Origin: Saccharomyces uvarum
Taxonomy: Eukaryota; Ascomycota; Saccharomycetes; Saccharomycetales; Saccharomycetaceae
Assembly: GCA_947243795.1 (NCBI GenBank)
Contig: OX365939.1
Coordinates: forward strand, 537,001 to 601,000
Length of the DNA: 64,000 nt
Direction of reading: 5' to 3'
Shown here in pieces: positions 18,486 through 27,039 of this stretch (its first letter is position 1; each line of letters opens with the position of its first letter). The position numbers and the translations under genes were made by a program. The notes under the pieces are model-generated. The model was not told the origin of the DNA. It saw only the letters and a program-made list of their open reading frames with translations, and did not search any database.

Positions 18486-19574
18486 TTACGTTTCATCCTC
18501 GCTATTACTACTTTCTTCTTGAGTTTGCTGATTGAGTAACTCTCTCCATTTCTGCGTGAGCTCCCGAATTGCTTCGGGGTCTAGACCGGCCTCCACAAGA
18601 TCTTGTGGGACATGATTTTCGGAGTGTTCCTTGGAAGCAAACCTACCAGTGTTATGCCTCGTTACCAATCTCAGTTCATAATCCTCGTTATTTCTGTCAT
18701 CCGTCGGAGGTATTATTGTAACAATTTCGTTCCATGAAAACAACAGGGGGTCTGTCTTCCTGGCAAATGGATTTATATCAATGATGAGAATTTTGTTGAA
18801 GGGTCTTGGAATATAAACATCTAGTACAAAACTTTTGTCAGAGAATTTGGGTAGGATGATATCATGTACTAATTCGTCAATGAGGTCCTTAAAGGTGTCC
18901 GACAGCTCATCCAAGTAGTCATAGTAATTCAAATCGCGTTGAGAGGCACCGACGACATGGGCATCTCTAACGAAGACTCTAAATTCGAGCGCAGGATTAA
19001 TGTCACACCATTGTCTAAGAACCAAGTCAAACTTCGAGTCCCTTACGTCATCGCTGTCCACGCAGCCTTCAAATGCTCTTTGAAGGTCATGCATTATATA
19101 GTTGGAAGCATTCAAAAGAAGGTACAGTTCATTTACTTCGTAACATTTCATAGTATTGTTAGGCAGGATCCATGTAGCATCTCTTGGTGCGGACCAGTTC
19201 AACTTGGGAGCGACTGCACCCAGTTCGGTCATAGCATCCTTTAGCTGCTGGTGTAAATCCGGGAAATCTACTAAAGGTTCCACTTCTTGGATAAATTCTG
19301 TGGCGGTATCTTCATCGTCTTCCCAGTCACTGTATTCATTATCTTCGTTCCTTATTATTTCCTCGGTATAAACCGACCTCGAGTTTTCCTCTTGGGGTAG
19401 CTTGATACCATCTTGTTCTAAATACTGAATGAATTTCTTTGGTAATGATTCGATTATTATAGATTTTGGTACGTACTTAGGAAATAATGGGGACCAGAAT
19501 AAGTACGAACAGTGCTCAATCTGCGCTTTTGTCACTGGTATATCTGCAAAAGTAGCGTATTCTTGTGGGGGCAT
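18486..19574 (-). CDS. CDC123: CDC123, eIF2 assembly factor
   Basis: ATP-grasp-like chaperone that joins eIF2-gamma to eIF2-alpha during assembly of translation initiation factor eIF2; needed for cell-cycle entry. It has 362 residues (360 in S. cerevisiae). The start was placed at the ATG giving MPPQEYATF; the frame is open further upstream but that part lacks the family N-terminus. Visible family features are the acidic YSDWEDDEDTATEF segment, PKLNWSAPRDATWI (near 130), RQWCDINPALEFRVFVRD (near 205), FVLDVYIP and the metal/nucleotide segment IIDINPFARKTD (near 285). It is convergent with FRE1b. Confidence 0.95.
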   Translation of the reverse strand: MPPQEYATFADIPVTKAQIEHCSYLFWSPLFPKYVPKSIIIESLPKKFIQYLEQDGIKLPQEENSRSVYTEEIIRNEDNEYSDWEDDEDTATEFIQEVEPLVDFPDLHQQLKDAMTELGAVAPKLNWSAPRDATWILPNNTMKCYEVNELYLLLNASNYIMHDLQRAFEGCVDSDDVRDSKFDLVLRQWCDINPALEFRVFVRDAHVVGASQRDLNYYDYLDELSDTFKDLIDELVHDIILPKFSDKSFVLDVYIPRPFNKILIIDINPFARKTDPLLFSWNEIVTIIPPTDDRNNEDYELRLVTRHNTGRFASKEHSENHVPQDLVEAGLDPEAIRELTQKWRELLNQQTQEESSNSEDET

Positions 19575-19803
19575 TATCAACCTGTCTGGTACAGCCTTTT
19601 CAATTGTACAGCTCTTGTTTTTGGGTAATCGCAATTCAAGCATCTTCAGCTTTTTTTCTTACTAAGTAAAAGCTCATCGGAAAATATCCGTTCGCTTTTC
19701 CAAAAAAATGTTCTGTAACAGAAATTTTACAGTACTTACTTATCTGGTTTAAATAGCATGATTGTCTAATATTTCTACGTATGCACGCACATGGTGTAAG
19801 TGA

Positions 19804-20919
19804 TCAGGAGAACATCTTCGAAAGAGATTTCTTTTGTTTTTCGTTTTGTTGTTTCCTTTTCAATTTAGTGTCGTCGATGGCTTTCAAAATGGCAGGATCA
19901 TTTTGTTGGAAAGTGGTTGCCATTTCCAGGTCATTTAGCGCCATATCGGTGTCATTGACATGGAAGTAAGCCAGTCCACGACGATACAAAGCCTTGGCTT
20001 TGGCCTTTTCGTCAGCCGCTTCTGCGTATAACACCTCTGATGCAGCCACTAGGACTTGCTTATAATCCTTTAGTTTCAAAGCACAGATGGAGATGTTTAA
20101 AGGAATAGACACTTTCAGTTGATTGATTGTTTCAATTTGTTCCTTTGGCAAATCTTCTGGGAAATACTCTTTCAAAAATTTGTCACATTTGGCATATTTC
20201 TCCAAGGCCACTGAATAGTTTTTCTTCTTGAACTGTTCGGTACCAATGTTCTTTACTGTTTCGATTGCTTTCAAGACAGTGTCGAATTTAGTCAAGTCCA
20301 CTTTTTCGTCTTGCTTTAAGAAATCTTCGTAATTGTCACCGTACTGGTCTGTTGGGGTGGCTTCCGCGTCTGCCGGTACCTGGTAATCTTCTGGCAGCAC
20401 ACCACAGTCATCGATCTTTACGTCCCGCATTGGCTTGTTGTTTTCTTGATCACATTGTTGGCCTTCAATCAAGCGGACAAGTCTTTTACCTTGAACAACT
20501 TCACCAAACACAACATGCTTCCCGTCCAAGTGAGGCGTTGGAACACAGGTTATGAAAGCCTGGGACCCATTGGTGTTTGGGCCGGCGTTAGCCATGGATA
20601 GAAGGAACGGTTTGTCGTGTTTAACAGTGAAGTTTTCGTCCTCGAATTTTTCACCATATATGCTCTCACCGCCAGTACCATCGAAATTGGTGAAGTCACC
20701 AAACTGGCACATAAACTCCCTGATGACTCTATGGAAGATGGAGCCCTTGTACGATAAGGGCACGTCGGGCTTGGTCTTAGCCATACCAGCATCACCTTCA
20801 CACAATTTCAAGAAATTTTCAGCCGTTTTAGGCACAATGTCATTGTACAGCTCAAAAACTATGCGGCCCTGTGGTTTGCCTCCAATGGAAATATCGAAAA
20901 AAGCCTTTGATCTAGTCAT
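19804..20919 (-). CDS. CPR6: CPR6, Hsp90-associated cyclophilin 40
   Basis: Peptidyl-prolyl cis-trans isomerase and Hsp90 co-chaperone. It has 371 residues, as in S. cerevisiae. The start was placed at [10 protein letters not shown]; upstream in-frame codons are not conserved. The N-terminal cyclophilin domain (about 1-175) has [16 protein letters not shown], the active-site block [33 protein letters not shown] and [12 protein letters not shown]. The C-terminal half carries TPR repeats ([37 protein letters not shown]) that clamp the Hsp90 MEEVD tail. It ends in a basic KKSLSKMFS. Confidence 0.97.
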   Translation of the reverse strand: MTRSKAFFDISIGGKPQGRIVFELYNDIVPKTAENFLKLCEGDAGMAKTKPDVPLSYKGSIFHRVIREFMCQFGDFTNFDGTGGESIYGEKFEDENFTVKHDKPFLLSMANAGPNTNGSQAFITCVPTPHLDGKHVVFGEVVQGKRLVRLIEGQQCDQENNKPMRDVKIDDCGVLPEDYQVPADAEATPTDQYGDNYEDFLKQDEKVDLTKFDTVLKAIETVKNIGTEQFKKKNYSVALEKYAKCDKFLKEYFPEDLPKEQIETINQLKVSIPLNISICALKLKDYKQVLVAASEVLYAEAADEKAKAKALYRRGLAYFHVNDTDMALNDLEMATTFQQNDPAILKAIDDTKLKRKQQNEKQKKSLSKMFS

Positions 20920-21032
20920 TCTTGCTCTGTTGTTCGCTGGTTTATCTTGATGATCCGACCACAACCCGGTGCAGTGCATTGTTTCCTACTCATCGTGTTT
21001 AAATAGTTTTTTGCTGAACGGCGGGAAAATCA

Positions 21033-21050
21033 TTCTAGAAGCTCATAGAA
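21033..21050. promoter_or_regulatory. Heat-shock element upstream of CPR6
   Basis: TTCTAGAA, the inverted nTTCnnGAAn unit bound by Hsf1, with a further GAA 10 bp on, lies about 115 bp upstream of the CPR6 ATG. This fits the heat-inducible expression of Hsp90 co-chaperones. Confidence 0.55.
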
Positions 21051-21157
21051 ATGCCGTCCCAAAACACAGTAATTGTGCTCTATAAAGGGAAACCGACTTG
21101 TTTCAACGACCTGAATTGCCTATTATATACACGTTAAATATCAAGATACTTTTGTTT

Positions 21158-21448
21158 TCACTTCTCTTTTTCTGAGCCACTATTGGTCGAGCCCTCCATG
21201 TCGACGGTGCTTACACGCTCTCTGTTGCCGTTTTGTTCCCAGCACTTCCTAAACAATGCCATCTCGTTGAAGCACTGTCTCCAGTCACCAGTCTCAGCGT
21301 GGCACAGCTGCAATGCTAGGTTCTCCACGTAGCATCCGGTCTTAGAAATCCTCGCATCCCACACATCGGGGTCCTCGTCCTCCTGGACGTCCTTGTACTC
21401 CTCCAGCGCCTGCTTGTAATACTCTGAATTCTCGCCAACACTACTCAT
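21158..21448 (-). CDS. COA4: COA4, twin CX9C mitochondrial protein
   Basis: Small intermembrane-space protein required for cytochrome c oxidase assembly. The first ATG of the frame gives MSSVGENSEYY and 96 residues; upstream in-frame codons reach a stop without another ATG. Two CX9C motifs are exact: CYVENLALQLC and CFNEMALFRKC, the signature of Mia40-imported proteins that form a helical hairpin with two disulfides. A charged C-terminal tail follows. It is divergent from MSC3. Confidence 0.9.
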   Translation of the reverse strand: MSSVGENSEYYKQALEEYKDVQEDEDPDVWDARISKTGCYVENLALQLCHAETGDWRQCFNEMALFRKCWEQNGNRERVSTVDMEGSTNSGSEKEK

Positions 21449-21481
21449 ACCCGTTCTCCTAATCCTGTCAGAGCCTTCCAC

Positions 21482-21829
21482 TTTCCCTTCCCTTAGTTTG
21501 ACACCACTGTTAAAAGTGCTTTCAACAGCCTTTTAATGGCTGAGACCCCTTTTTTTTTCGGACATTTGTCAAGTTGAAAAAAGAAGGAAAAGAAAAACAA
21601 ATATGAAGAAAATGGATGAGAAGAGGGGAGAGAAGCAAGAACGAAGAGGGCAGACACATCAAGGACCTACTCGTCAAAGTCACTGCTTATTTAGTTTGGT
21701 ACTGACTGGTTTTCTTAGTATTCTGTTTTTTGTTGCTTTCCATTACCACTTGCTGCTCACATAGCTCTTTCTTCCTTTTTCATTGGGAGTAAATAAACAG
21801 CAACAGTCCGTCGACCAAAAAAGTGTATA
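21482..21829. other. COA4-MSC3 divergent promoter
   Basis: Spacer of 348 bp. It holds purine-rich GAAGAGGGGAGAGAAG runs on the plus strand (about 21590-21650), a TTTTTTTTTC tract, and poly(T) stretches just before MSC3. No gene or repeat is recognised. Confidence 0.5.
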
Positions 21830-24073
21830 ATGGTATTTGGGTTTGCAAAGAGGGATAGGAGGGTGCCTGACCTGTCCAGGTATGACTACTATTACCAGAA
21901 CCAAGAGGATTACAACAAGAGTCCTCAATTATCTGCTGCTGCTGCTTCTGCTGCTTCTGCCGCGTTACCGGATCAAGCCAATTATTCAAGGTCGCATTCG
22001 CTGGCTGCTCATGCTCCGCCAATATCGAAACAGAGAAACTCAGTGAAGGCCCCAGGGAGACGGCTTTCAACATCTTCTGCCGCCCCACCATCATCCAGGG
22101 GGACGGCTAAGCCTCATCCACAAAAGACGTACTCGCTAAGATCACAGAGGAGTGAGGATTATCATTTGCAGCGGCCCAATCATGCCAATAATGGGAGCCG
22201 CATGAACTCGATGACGTCGGGTGCCAATGTCAGAAGAAACCGTGGCGGCAAGAACAAGTCTCCAGGCGGTAACAGCGATTCTAGAGCCAATTCTATCACT
22301 GTGAAAACAACCCAGGTCACAGACCCCTCAGGAAGGACTCAATCGATCACGAAAAAGACTATTAAGAAAATCAATGGGTACGAGTATGTAGAAACTACAA
22401 CCACGACTAAGAACCTGGTTCCATTGGGCGATTCACAACGTCATTTCGATGAATTTAGTGGGAATTACATGTTGCAAGATGATGACATCGTAGAGGAACA
22501 AAATGCCGATAATATTCACGACATAATGGAGGAAAACGAAACAGAGAATGATAATCCATACTCTCCGGTGAACGAAAACCGTTTGCAAGATGAATCTGAA
22601 CTAAACTTGGAAAAACCGGATTTCCCTCCTGGATCTTATTTCCACCATAAGTACTCAACAGATATTATGCCCCTAGAAGAAGAAAGCAGTTTGTCTAACT
22701 TCAGCGACGCACTAGATTATATTCCCCCCACAGGCCAACCCAATAATAAATATATTCATAAAAAAAGAAAACCAACGTTGACAACAAGAAGGCAGAAACA
22801 ACCTGTTGTGACTAATGCAGAGCCGAAGGTCAAGAAACCATTAACCGAAGCAGAAATGTACGTAAAGGCCCTCGAAGTCGCTAAAAGAAACGTCTACCAC
22901 ACGGATGTACCTTCAAACAACGCTCCAACTCCAATTGGGAGTACCAAACAAAGGAAAAGTAGAATGGGTGAAAAAATGACTTTAAGAGGCGGTAGTGATG
23001 CTCCGGCAACCGCTGCAAAATCTAATACCGAGGCTCAATCTAAAAGATTTACTACCACTTTGCTTCATAGAAATGATAAAAGTGAACCGAATGAAGGGCG
23101 TAACCACTCACTGATGTCGTATTCCAAATCGGAACAACCAGTAGAGTCTTTATCAGAGTCTAAGTATGCAAACACAGGGCTCACTGATGAACAAATGTAT
23201 GCTCAAGCTTTGAAGATTGCACAAGCTAGGTATTATAATTCTCATGGCATTCAACCTGAAACTATCAACAGTACCGATAACAGCAATGCTGCAGTCAACC
23301 CCGCCCAGGACAGTGTTGATTATTCGGTACCTCCTGAAAACGTTGTGTCTAATAAACAAACTTATACAAGGGAGCCGCAAATTCCAGTACAGAGTGAAGT
23401 GCATGAATACGAAACGGTTCCACTGCAAAAAACGAAAACAGGCGGTTCTTCCAAAAACAAGTTCAAGAGCATGTTTGGTAAAGTCCTCCAGTTTTCACAA
23501 GAAAATTACGGTTACCAAAACAAGAAGGACCAAGGACAACAAGCCCCGGTGGACGATACCGCCGAGGAAAGCTTCCCGGCTGCGTCCCCCATGGACGGTG
23601 TCCGCACCTCCAGATCCTATTCAAATATCGGTATGGCAACAAGTTTAACCGCCGATTCCCTCGAACCTCATCAACAACAAACCGAATCCGCTCTTTCGTC
23701 CTTAAACGGACTAAGCCAGAGCAACATAAACCCTCAGGTAGCGTCTGTTACCACGAGAACGAAAACTCTTGAACAACAAGAAACCGTGAGGTCTTCCTCC
23801 TCGCTTTTACAGGACCAAACCCCACAGCGTCAAGAAAATGCTACCGATCCGACAACAGCCACAACAACCACAACAACCACGGTAACGAACGAAATGTCCA
23901 TTGCTGAACCACCCACATCACTTGCCATACCCGCTGAAACACCCGTCGTCTCTCAACCAACAATAGTCACTGCAACAAATACCACCAAGACAGTACAAGC
24001 TCAAGCGCCTCCCACAAAGCACAAAAAGTCCAGTTTTTTCACTAAACTGTTCAAGAAAAAGAGCAGACGTTAA
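21830..24073 (+). CDS. MSC3: MSC3, cell-periphery protein of unknown function
   Basis: Orthologue of Msc3, known from a screen for altered meiotic sister-chromatid recombination and localised to the cell periphery; its biochemical role is unknown. It has 747 residues and is low-complexity and Ser/Thr/Gln/Asn-rich throughout. An N-terminal Tyr-rich patch (YDYYYQNQEDY) is followed by an Ala run and a basic middle. Two related segments recur: TEAEMYVKALEVAKRNVYH (near residue 339) and TDEQMYAQALKIAQARYYN (near 446), which read as a helical internal repeat. The C-terminus is basic and aromatic (KSSFFTKLFKKKSRR), plausible as a membrane-binding patch (inference). Confidence 0.9.
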   Translation: MVFGFAKRDRRVPDLSRYDYYYQNQEDYNKSPQLSAAAASAASAALPDQANYSRSHSLAAHAPPISKQRNSVKAPGRRLSTSSAAPPSSRGTAKPHPQKTYSLRSQRSEDYHLQRPNHANNGSRMNSMTSGANVRRNRGGKNKSPGGNSDSRANSITVKTTQVTDPSGRTQSITKKTIKKINGYEYVETTTTTKNLVPLGDSQRHFDEFSGNYMLQDDDIVEEQNADNIHDIMEENETENDNPYSPVNENRLQDESELNLEKPDFPPGSYFHHKYSTDIMPLEEESSLSNFSDALDYIPPTGQPNNKYIHKKRKPTLTTRRQKQPVVTNAEPKVKKPLTEAEMYVKALEVAKRNVYHTDVPSNNAPTPIGSTKQRKSRMGEKMTLRGGSDAPATAAKSNTEAQSKRFTTTLLHRNDKSEPNEGRNHSLMSYSKSEQPVESLSESKYANTGLTDEQMYAQALKIAQARYYNSHGIQPETINSTDNSNAAVNPAQDSVDYSVPPENVVSNKQTYTREPQIPVQSEVHEYETVPLQKTKTGGSSKNKFKSMFGKVLQFSQENYGYQNKKDQGQQAPVDDTAEESFPAASPMDGVRTSRSYSNIGMATSLTADSLEPHQQQTESALSSLNGLSQSNINPQVASVTTRTKTLEQQETVRSSSSLLQDQTPQRQENATDPTTATTTTTTTVTNEMSIAEPPTSLAIPAETPVVSQPTIVTATNTTKTVQAQAPPTKHKKSSFFTKLFKKKSRR

Positions 24074-24539
24074 CCATTGCCTTTTAAATTTATTTTCTTC
24101 GTTTTCATTTCTAAATCTACGTTTAATTTTTTTATTTATTGTTACTAATGTAACTTAATCTCTAATATAACTTTTATAATCTTATAATTAATGTATTTCT
24201 TGTTTGGGCCAATCATATCGCATTCCTTGCGCCGATTACTAACGCGCCCGTCTCTCATTGGTCCAGCGCCCCTTTCATGACCCGCAGTTTTTTGTTTCTT
24301 TGCTGGCCCGAAAGTCTCACAATGAAGATGCAAAAATAAGATTAATTATGAAAAATTGATACAAAATAAGTGAATCCAGACAACTAATTTAAAAAAGGAC
24401 ATCACCCTCAATTTTTGCTTTTTATAAGTTTATAGAACAGGAACATAACAGATCAAAGCGTTTAGGCTCGTTTTTTTATTGGTATATATTGAACAGAGAA
24501 CCAGTTTTTGTCCTCCCAAATTTCGTGCACACAAATAAT
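24074..24539. other. MSC3-CCC1 spacer and CCC1 promoter
   Basis: Spacer of 466 bp. Besides the Yap5-type sites it carries CCAAT on the plus strand (GGCCAATCA near 24210) and ATTGG near 24258, and poly(T) runs before CCC1. No gene is visible. Confidence 0.6.
24142..24242. promoter_or_regulatory. Two Yap5-type TTACTAA sites upstream of CCC1
   Basis: TTACTAA occurs at 24142-24148 and 24236-24242, about 400 and 300 bp upstream of CCC1. Yap5 binds this element to induce CCC1 under high iron in S. cerevisiae; the pair appears conserved here. Confidence 0.65.
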
Positions 24540-25508
24540 ATGTCCATAGTAGCACTGAAGAACGCAGTGGTGACCCTCATACAGAAATCAAAAGGCGGCG
24601 CCGGAACCTCGGAATCCAGAGGATCTGAATCGACTCCCTTGCTAGGAGGCAGTAATAACAACAGTACAAGACATGATAACTCTTCCTCATCCAGTTCGGA
24701 TATTATCTATGGTAGGAATGCGACACAGGATCTAGAAAACTCGCCCAGTTCGATAGGGAAAGATAACAGGAACGAAAATGACAGCTCGGATAACGAAAAG
24801 GCGAATCTGGGATTCTTCCAGTCGGTAGACCCTCGTGTTATTAGTGATTTGATTATCGGGCTGAGCGATGGTTTGACCGTCCCCTTCGCCCTAACTGCCG
24901 GTCTATCTTCCCTTGGTGATGCAAAATTGGTTATCACTGGTGGGTTTGCCGAGTTGATCTCGGGTGCGATTTCCATGGGTCTTGGTGGCTACCTAGGTGC
25001 TAAAAGTGAGTCTGACTATTATCATGCAGAAGTGAAAAAGGAGAAAAGGAAATTTTACGATAACTCCAACCTGATTAACAGAGAAATTGAAGACATTCTA
25101 CTGGAAATCAACCCTAATTTTTCAGATGAAACAATCGTCTCATTCATCAAAGACTTACAAAGGACGCCGGAATTAATGGTGGACTTCATTATCCGATACG
25201 GAAGAGGTTTAGACGAACCTGCTGAAAATAGAGAACTTATCAGTGCCGTCACGATTGGTGGCGGTTACCTAATTGGTGGGCTAGTACCGCTATTACCATA
25301 TTTCTTTGTGTCAGACGTAGGCACGGGTCTGATTTACTCAATTATAGTGATGGCTATAACACTTTTCTGCTTTGGTTATCTGAAGACAAAATTATCCATG
25401 GGTAGTGGTAGTTCGACATCCAAAAAAGTCACAGAAGGTGTCGAAATGGTCGCTGTCGGTGGTGTAGCAGCAGGTGCAGCGTGGTTCTTTGTTAAATTAC
25501 TTGGTTGA
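24540..25508 (+). CDS. CCC1: CCC1, vacuolar iron/manganese importer
   Basis: Moves Fe(II) and Mn(II) from cytosol into the vacuole, protecting against iron toxicity. It has 322 residues, the same as S. cerevisiae, from the ATG giving MSIVALKNAV; the frame extends 17 codons upstream without an earlier ATG. A Ser-rich cytosolic N-terminus (about 1-95) with a dileucine-like STPLLGG signal precedes the VIT1-family fold: TM1 LIIGLSDGLTVPFALTAGLSS, TM2 with SGAISMGLGGYLGAKSE, a long cytosolic metal-binding helical insert (about 160-235) and three further membrane segments, ending in GGVAAGAAWFFVKLLG. Confidence 0.97.
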   Translation: MSIVALKNAVVTLIQKSKGGAGTSESRGSESTPLLGGSNNNSTRHDNSSSSSSDIIYGRNATQDLENSPSSIGKDNRNENDSSDNEKANLGFFQSVDPRVISDLIIGLSDGLTVPFALTAGLSSLGDAKLVITGGFAELISGAISMGLGGYLGAKSESDYYHAEVKKEKRKFYDNSNLINREIEDILLEINPNFSDETIVSFIKDLQRTPELMVDFIIRYGRGLDEPAENRELISAVTIGGGYLIGGLVPLLPYFFVSDVGTGLIYSIIVMAITLFCFGYLKTKLSMGSGSSTSKKVTEGVEMVAVGGVAAGAAWFFVKLLG

Positions 25509-26086
25509 GTGCATATTAACGGAAATATACATATTTATTGGAAAGGATTTGGGAACAGGAAGTTTTACTCCACACCTGGGCCAAAGTTAAATCTCCTCAG
25601 CACACACTTTTTTTGCGTTTTAATTTGTTTCTATATTCTCCTCTCTTTTTAAATTTATTTATACTAATGAATTTCAAACTAAATTATTTTCCTTCCACTA
25701 TTGAAAACACACCAACCGTTCCATGATAGGCCTTGTGTACATTTAGGCGTCTTTGCTAATCGTTAGATTGTCCAGCGTCTGCTTCGGCGTGTTCCTTTTC
25801 CCTCTCTTCCCTTCTCCTTTGGCTTCTCATCAAGAATTTCTATCATTAGTTATACTTCAACGTTTCTCTCTTTTCCTACTTACTTTTTACATAATCGTAT
25901 TTGAATTTTTGAATACATAAACTTTTTAATCGCATTGTATACTGATATCAACATTTTATACTTGATGAAACACAACTCGGACCATTCTCCTGTAGTATGG
26001 AAAAAAGACTTAAACAGCTATTATACATATCTATATATTTCTCGGGGGAAAATGCTAGAATTCAGGAAAGTGTGACGTGACATTTT
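25509..26086. other. CCC1-RSA3 convergent spacer
   Basis: Spacer of 578 bp between converging genes, unusually long for yeast 3' ends. AT-rich with T runs; a short open frame near its start has no protein-like character. No tRNA, LTR or recognisable RNA gene. Confidence 0.5.
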
Positions 26087-26758
26087 CTACTTCTCCATTT
26101 CTTTATTTTTTAGGATCGATTCTAGTTCTCCAATGTCAAACATTCCCATGCCTTCCTCCAGAACATCTGCCAAGATGGACAGTGATTTATTCGTGAAATC
26201 AGGTGCGGATCTAAGACGATTGATATCATCACCATAGTTGGTGAAAAGTAGGTTTAGATATTCTTCTCTAAGTTTGCTCTTTTCCTTCCCTCTTGGCGTG
26301 AAACTTTCTGCCAATCCGTTATATTCGCTTCTTGCAAATTTGATGTTTTCAGCAATTTTCGATGCATTCAAGAAATTGTCTTTATTTTGAGATCTTGAGG
26401 GTTCTGAAAGTTTGCTTAGAGATATTTTGGTGGAATCATCTATTATTTCTTTGGAGTTTAGTTTTAAACCTTCGTCTTTTTCTTCATCTGATAACTCGAC
26501 ATCAGAAACTTCCATTTCAACGTCTTTATCTTCGTCTTCATTTTTACCGTTAGAAAGATCCTGGGAAATTTTATCATCTTCAGTGACAGCCTCTTTAGCA
26601 CTTTCTTTTGTGACTTCCTCTACTTCATTTTCGGAAAATGACGATGAGTCTGATGATGAATCTGATGATGATGAAACATCAGCTGTTCTTCTCTTCTTTC
26701 TCCTTCTGTTCTTTTTGGTAGATTTGGTATTTATAGTCGATATATCACCTGCCGACAT
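26087..26758 (-). CDS. RSA3: RSA3, 60S ribosome assembly factor
   Basis: Nucleolar factor in early pre-60S particles, acting with the helicase Dbp6. It has 223 residues (220 in S. cerevisiae). The N-terminus is basic (KKNRRRKKRR, residues about 14-23, a likely nuclear/nucleolar signal). A long Ser/Glu/Asp-rich region follows to about residue 120. The conserved C-terminal domain spans about 130-223 (NASKIAENIKFARSEYNGLAE, FTPRGKEKSKLREEYLNLLF, LADVLEEGMGMFDIGELESIL). The start is the ATG at 26756-26758. Confidence 0.95.
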   Translation of the reverse strand: MSAGDISTINTKSTKKNRRRKKRRTADVSSSSDSSSDSSSFSENEVEEVTKESAKEAVTEDDKISQDLSNGKNEDEDKDVEMEVSDVELSDEEKDEGLKLNSKEIIDDSTKISLSKLSEPSRSQNKDNFLNASKIAENIKFARSEYNGLAESFTPRGKEKSKLREEYLNLLFTNYGDDINRLRSAPDFTNKSLSILADVLEEGMGMFDIGELESILKNKEMEK

Positions 26759-26862
26759 TCTTTATATTCCTGTTGCTAGTTATCGCTTGATAGAAGTTAC
26801 ACAATCCTTGTTTATATGCGTAGTACATAGGGTTTGAAAGTTTTCATTCTTTTTCATTTTTG

Positions 26863-26880
26863 CAAATTTTTAGCGATGAG
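26863..26880 (+). promoter_or_regulatory. PAC box with RRPE-like tract upstream of RSA3
   Basis: AAATTTTTAGCGATGAG contains the PAC box GCGATGAG (26873-26880) next to an RRPE-like AAATTTTT. This pair marks ribosome-biogenesis genes controlled by Tod6/Dot6 and Stb3, in keeping with RSA3. Confidence 0.75.
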
Positions 26881-27039
26881 CTCTTCGCGCACAGAAATTT
26901 CTATACTAAATGAAGCTAAATATATCGAATAATTCATTGAGCCTCTGTTGTACTAATGCAATCTGTTCTCTATATATTCTACTTTACAATATATTATGTT
27001 CTTGACTTTCTTTGGAGGGCAATATCTTACCATCCCTTT

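Noticed and set aside
20352-20950. Plus-strand frames antisense to CPR6, like the dubious YLR217W
   Set aside because: Contained in the conserved cyclophilin-coding region; shadows.
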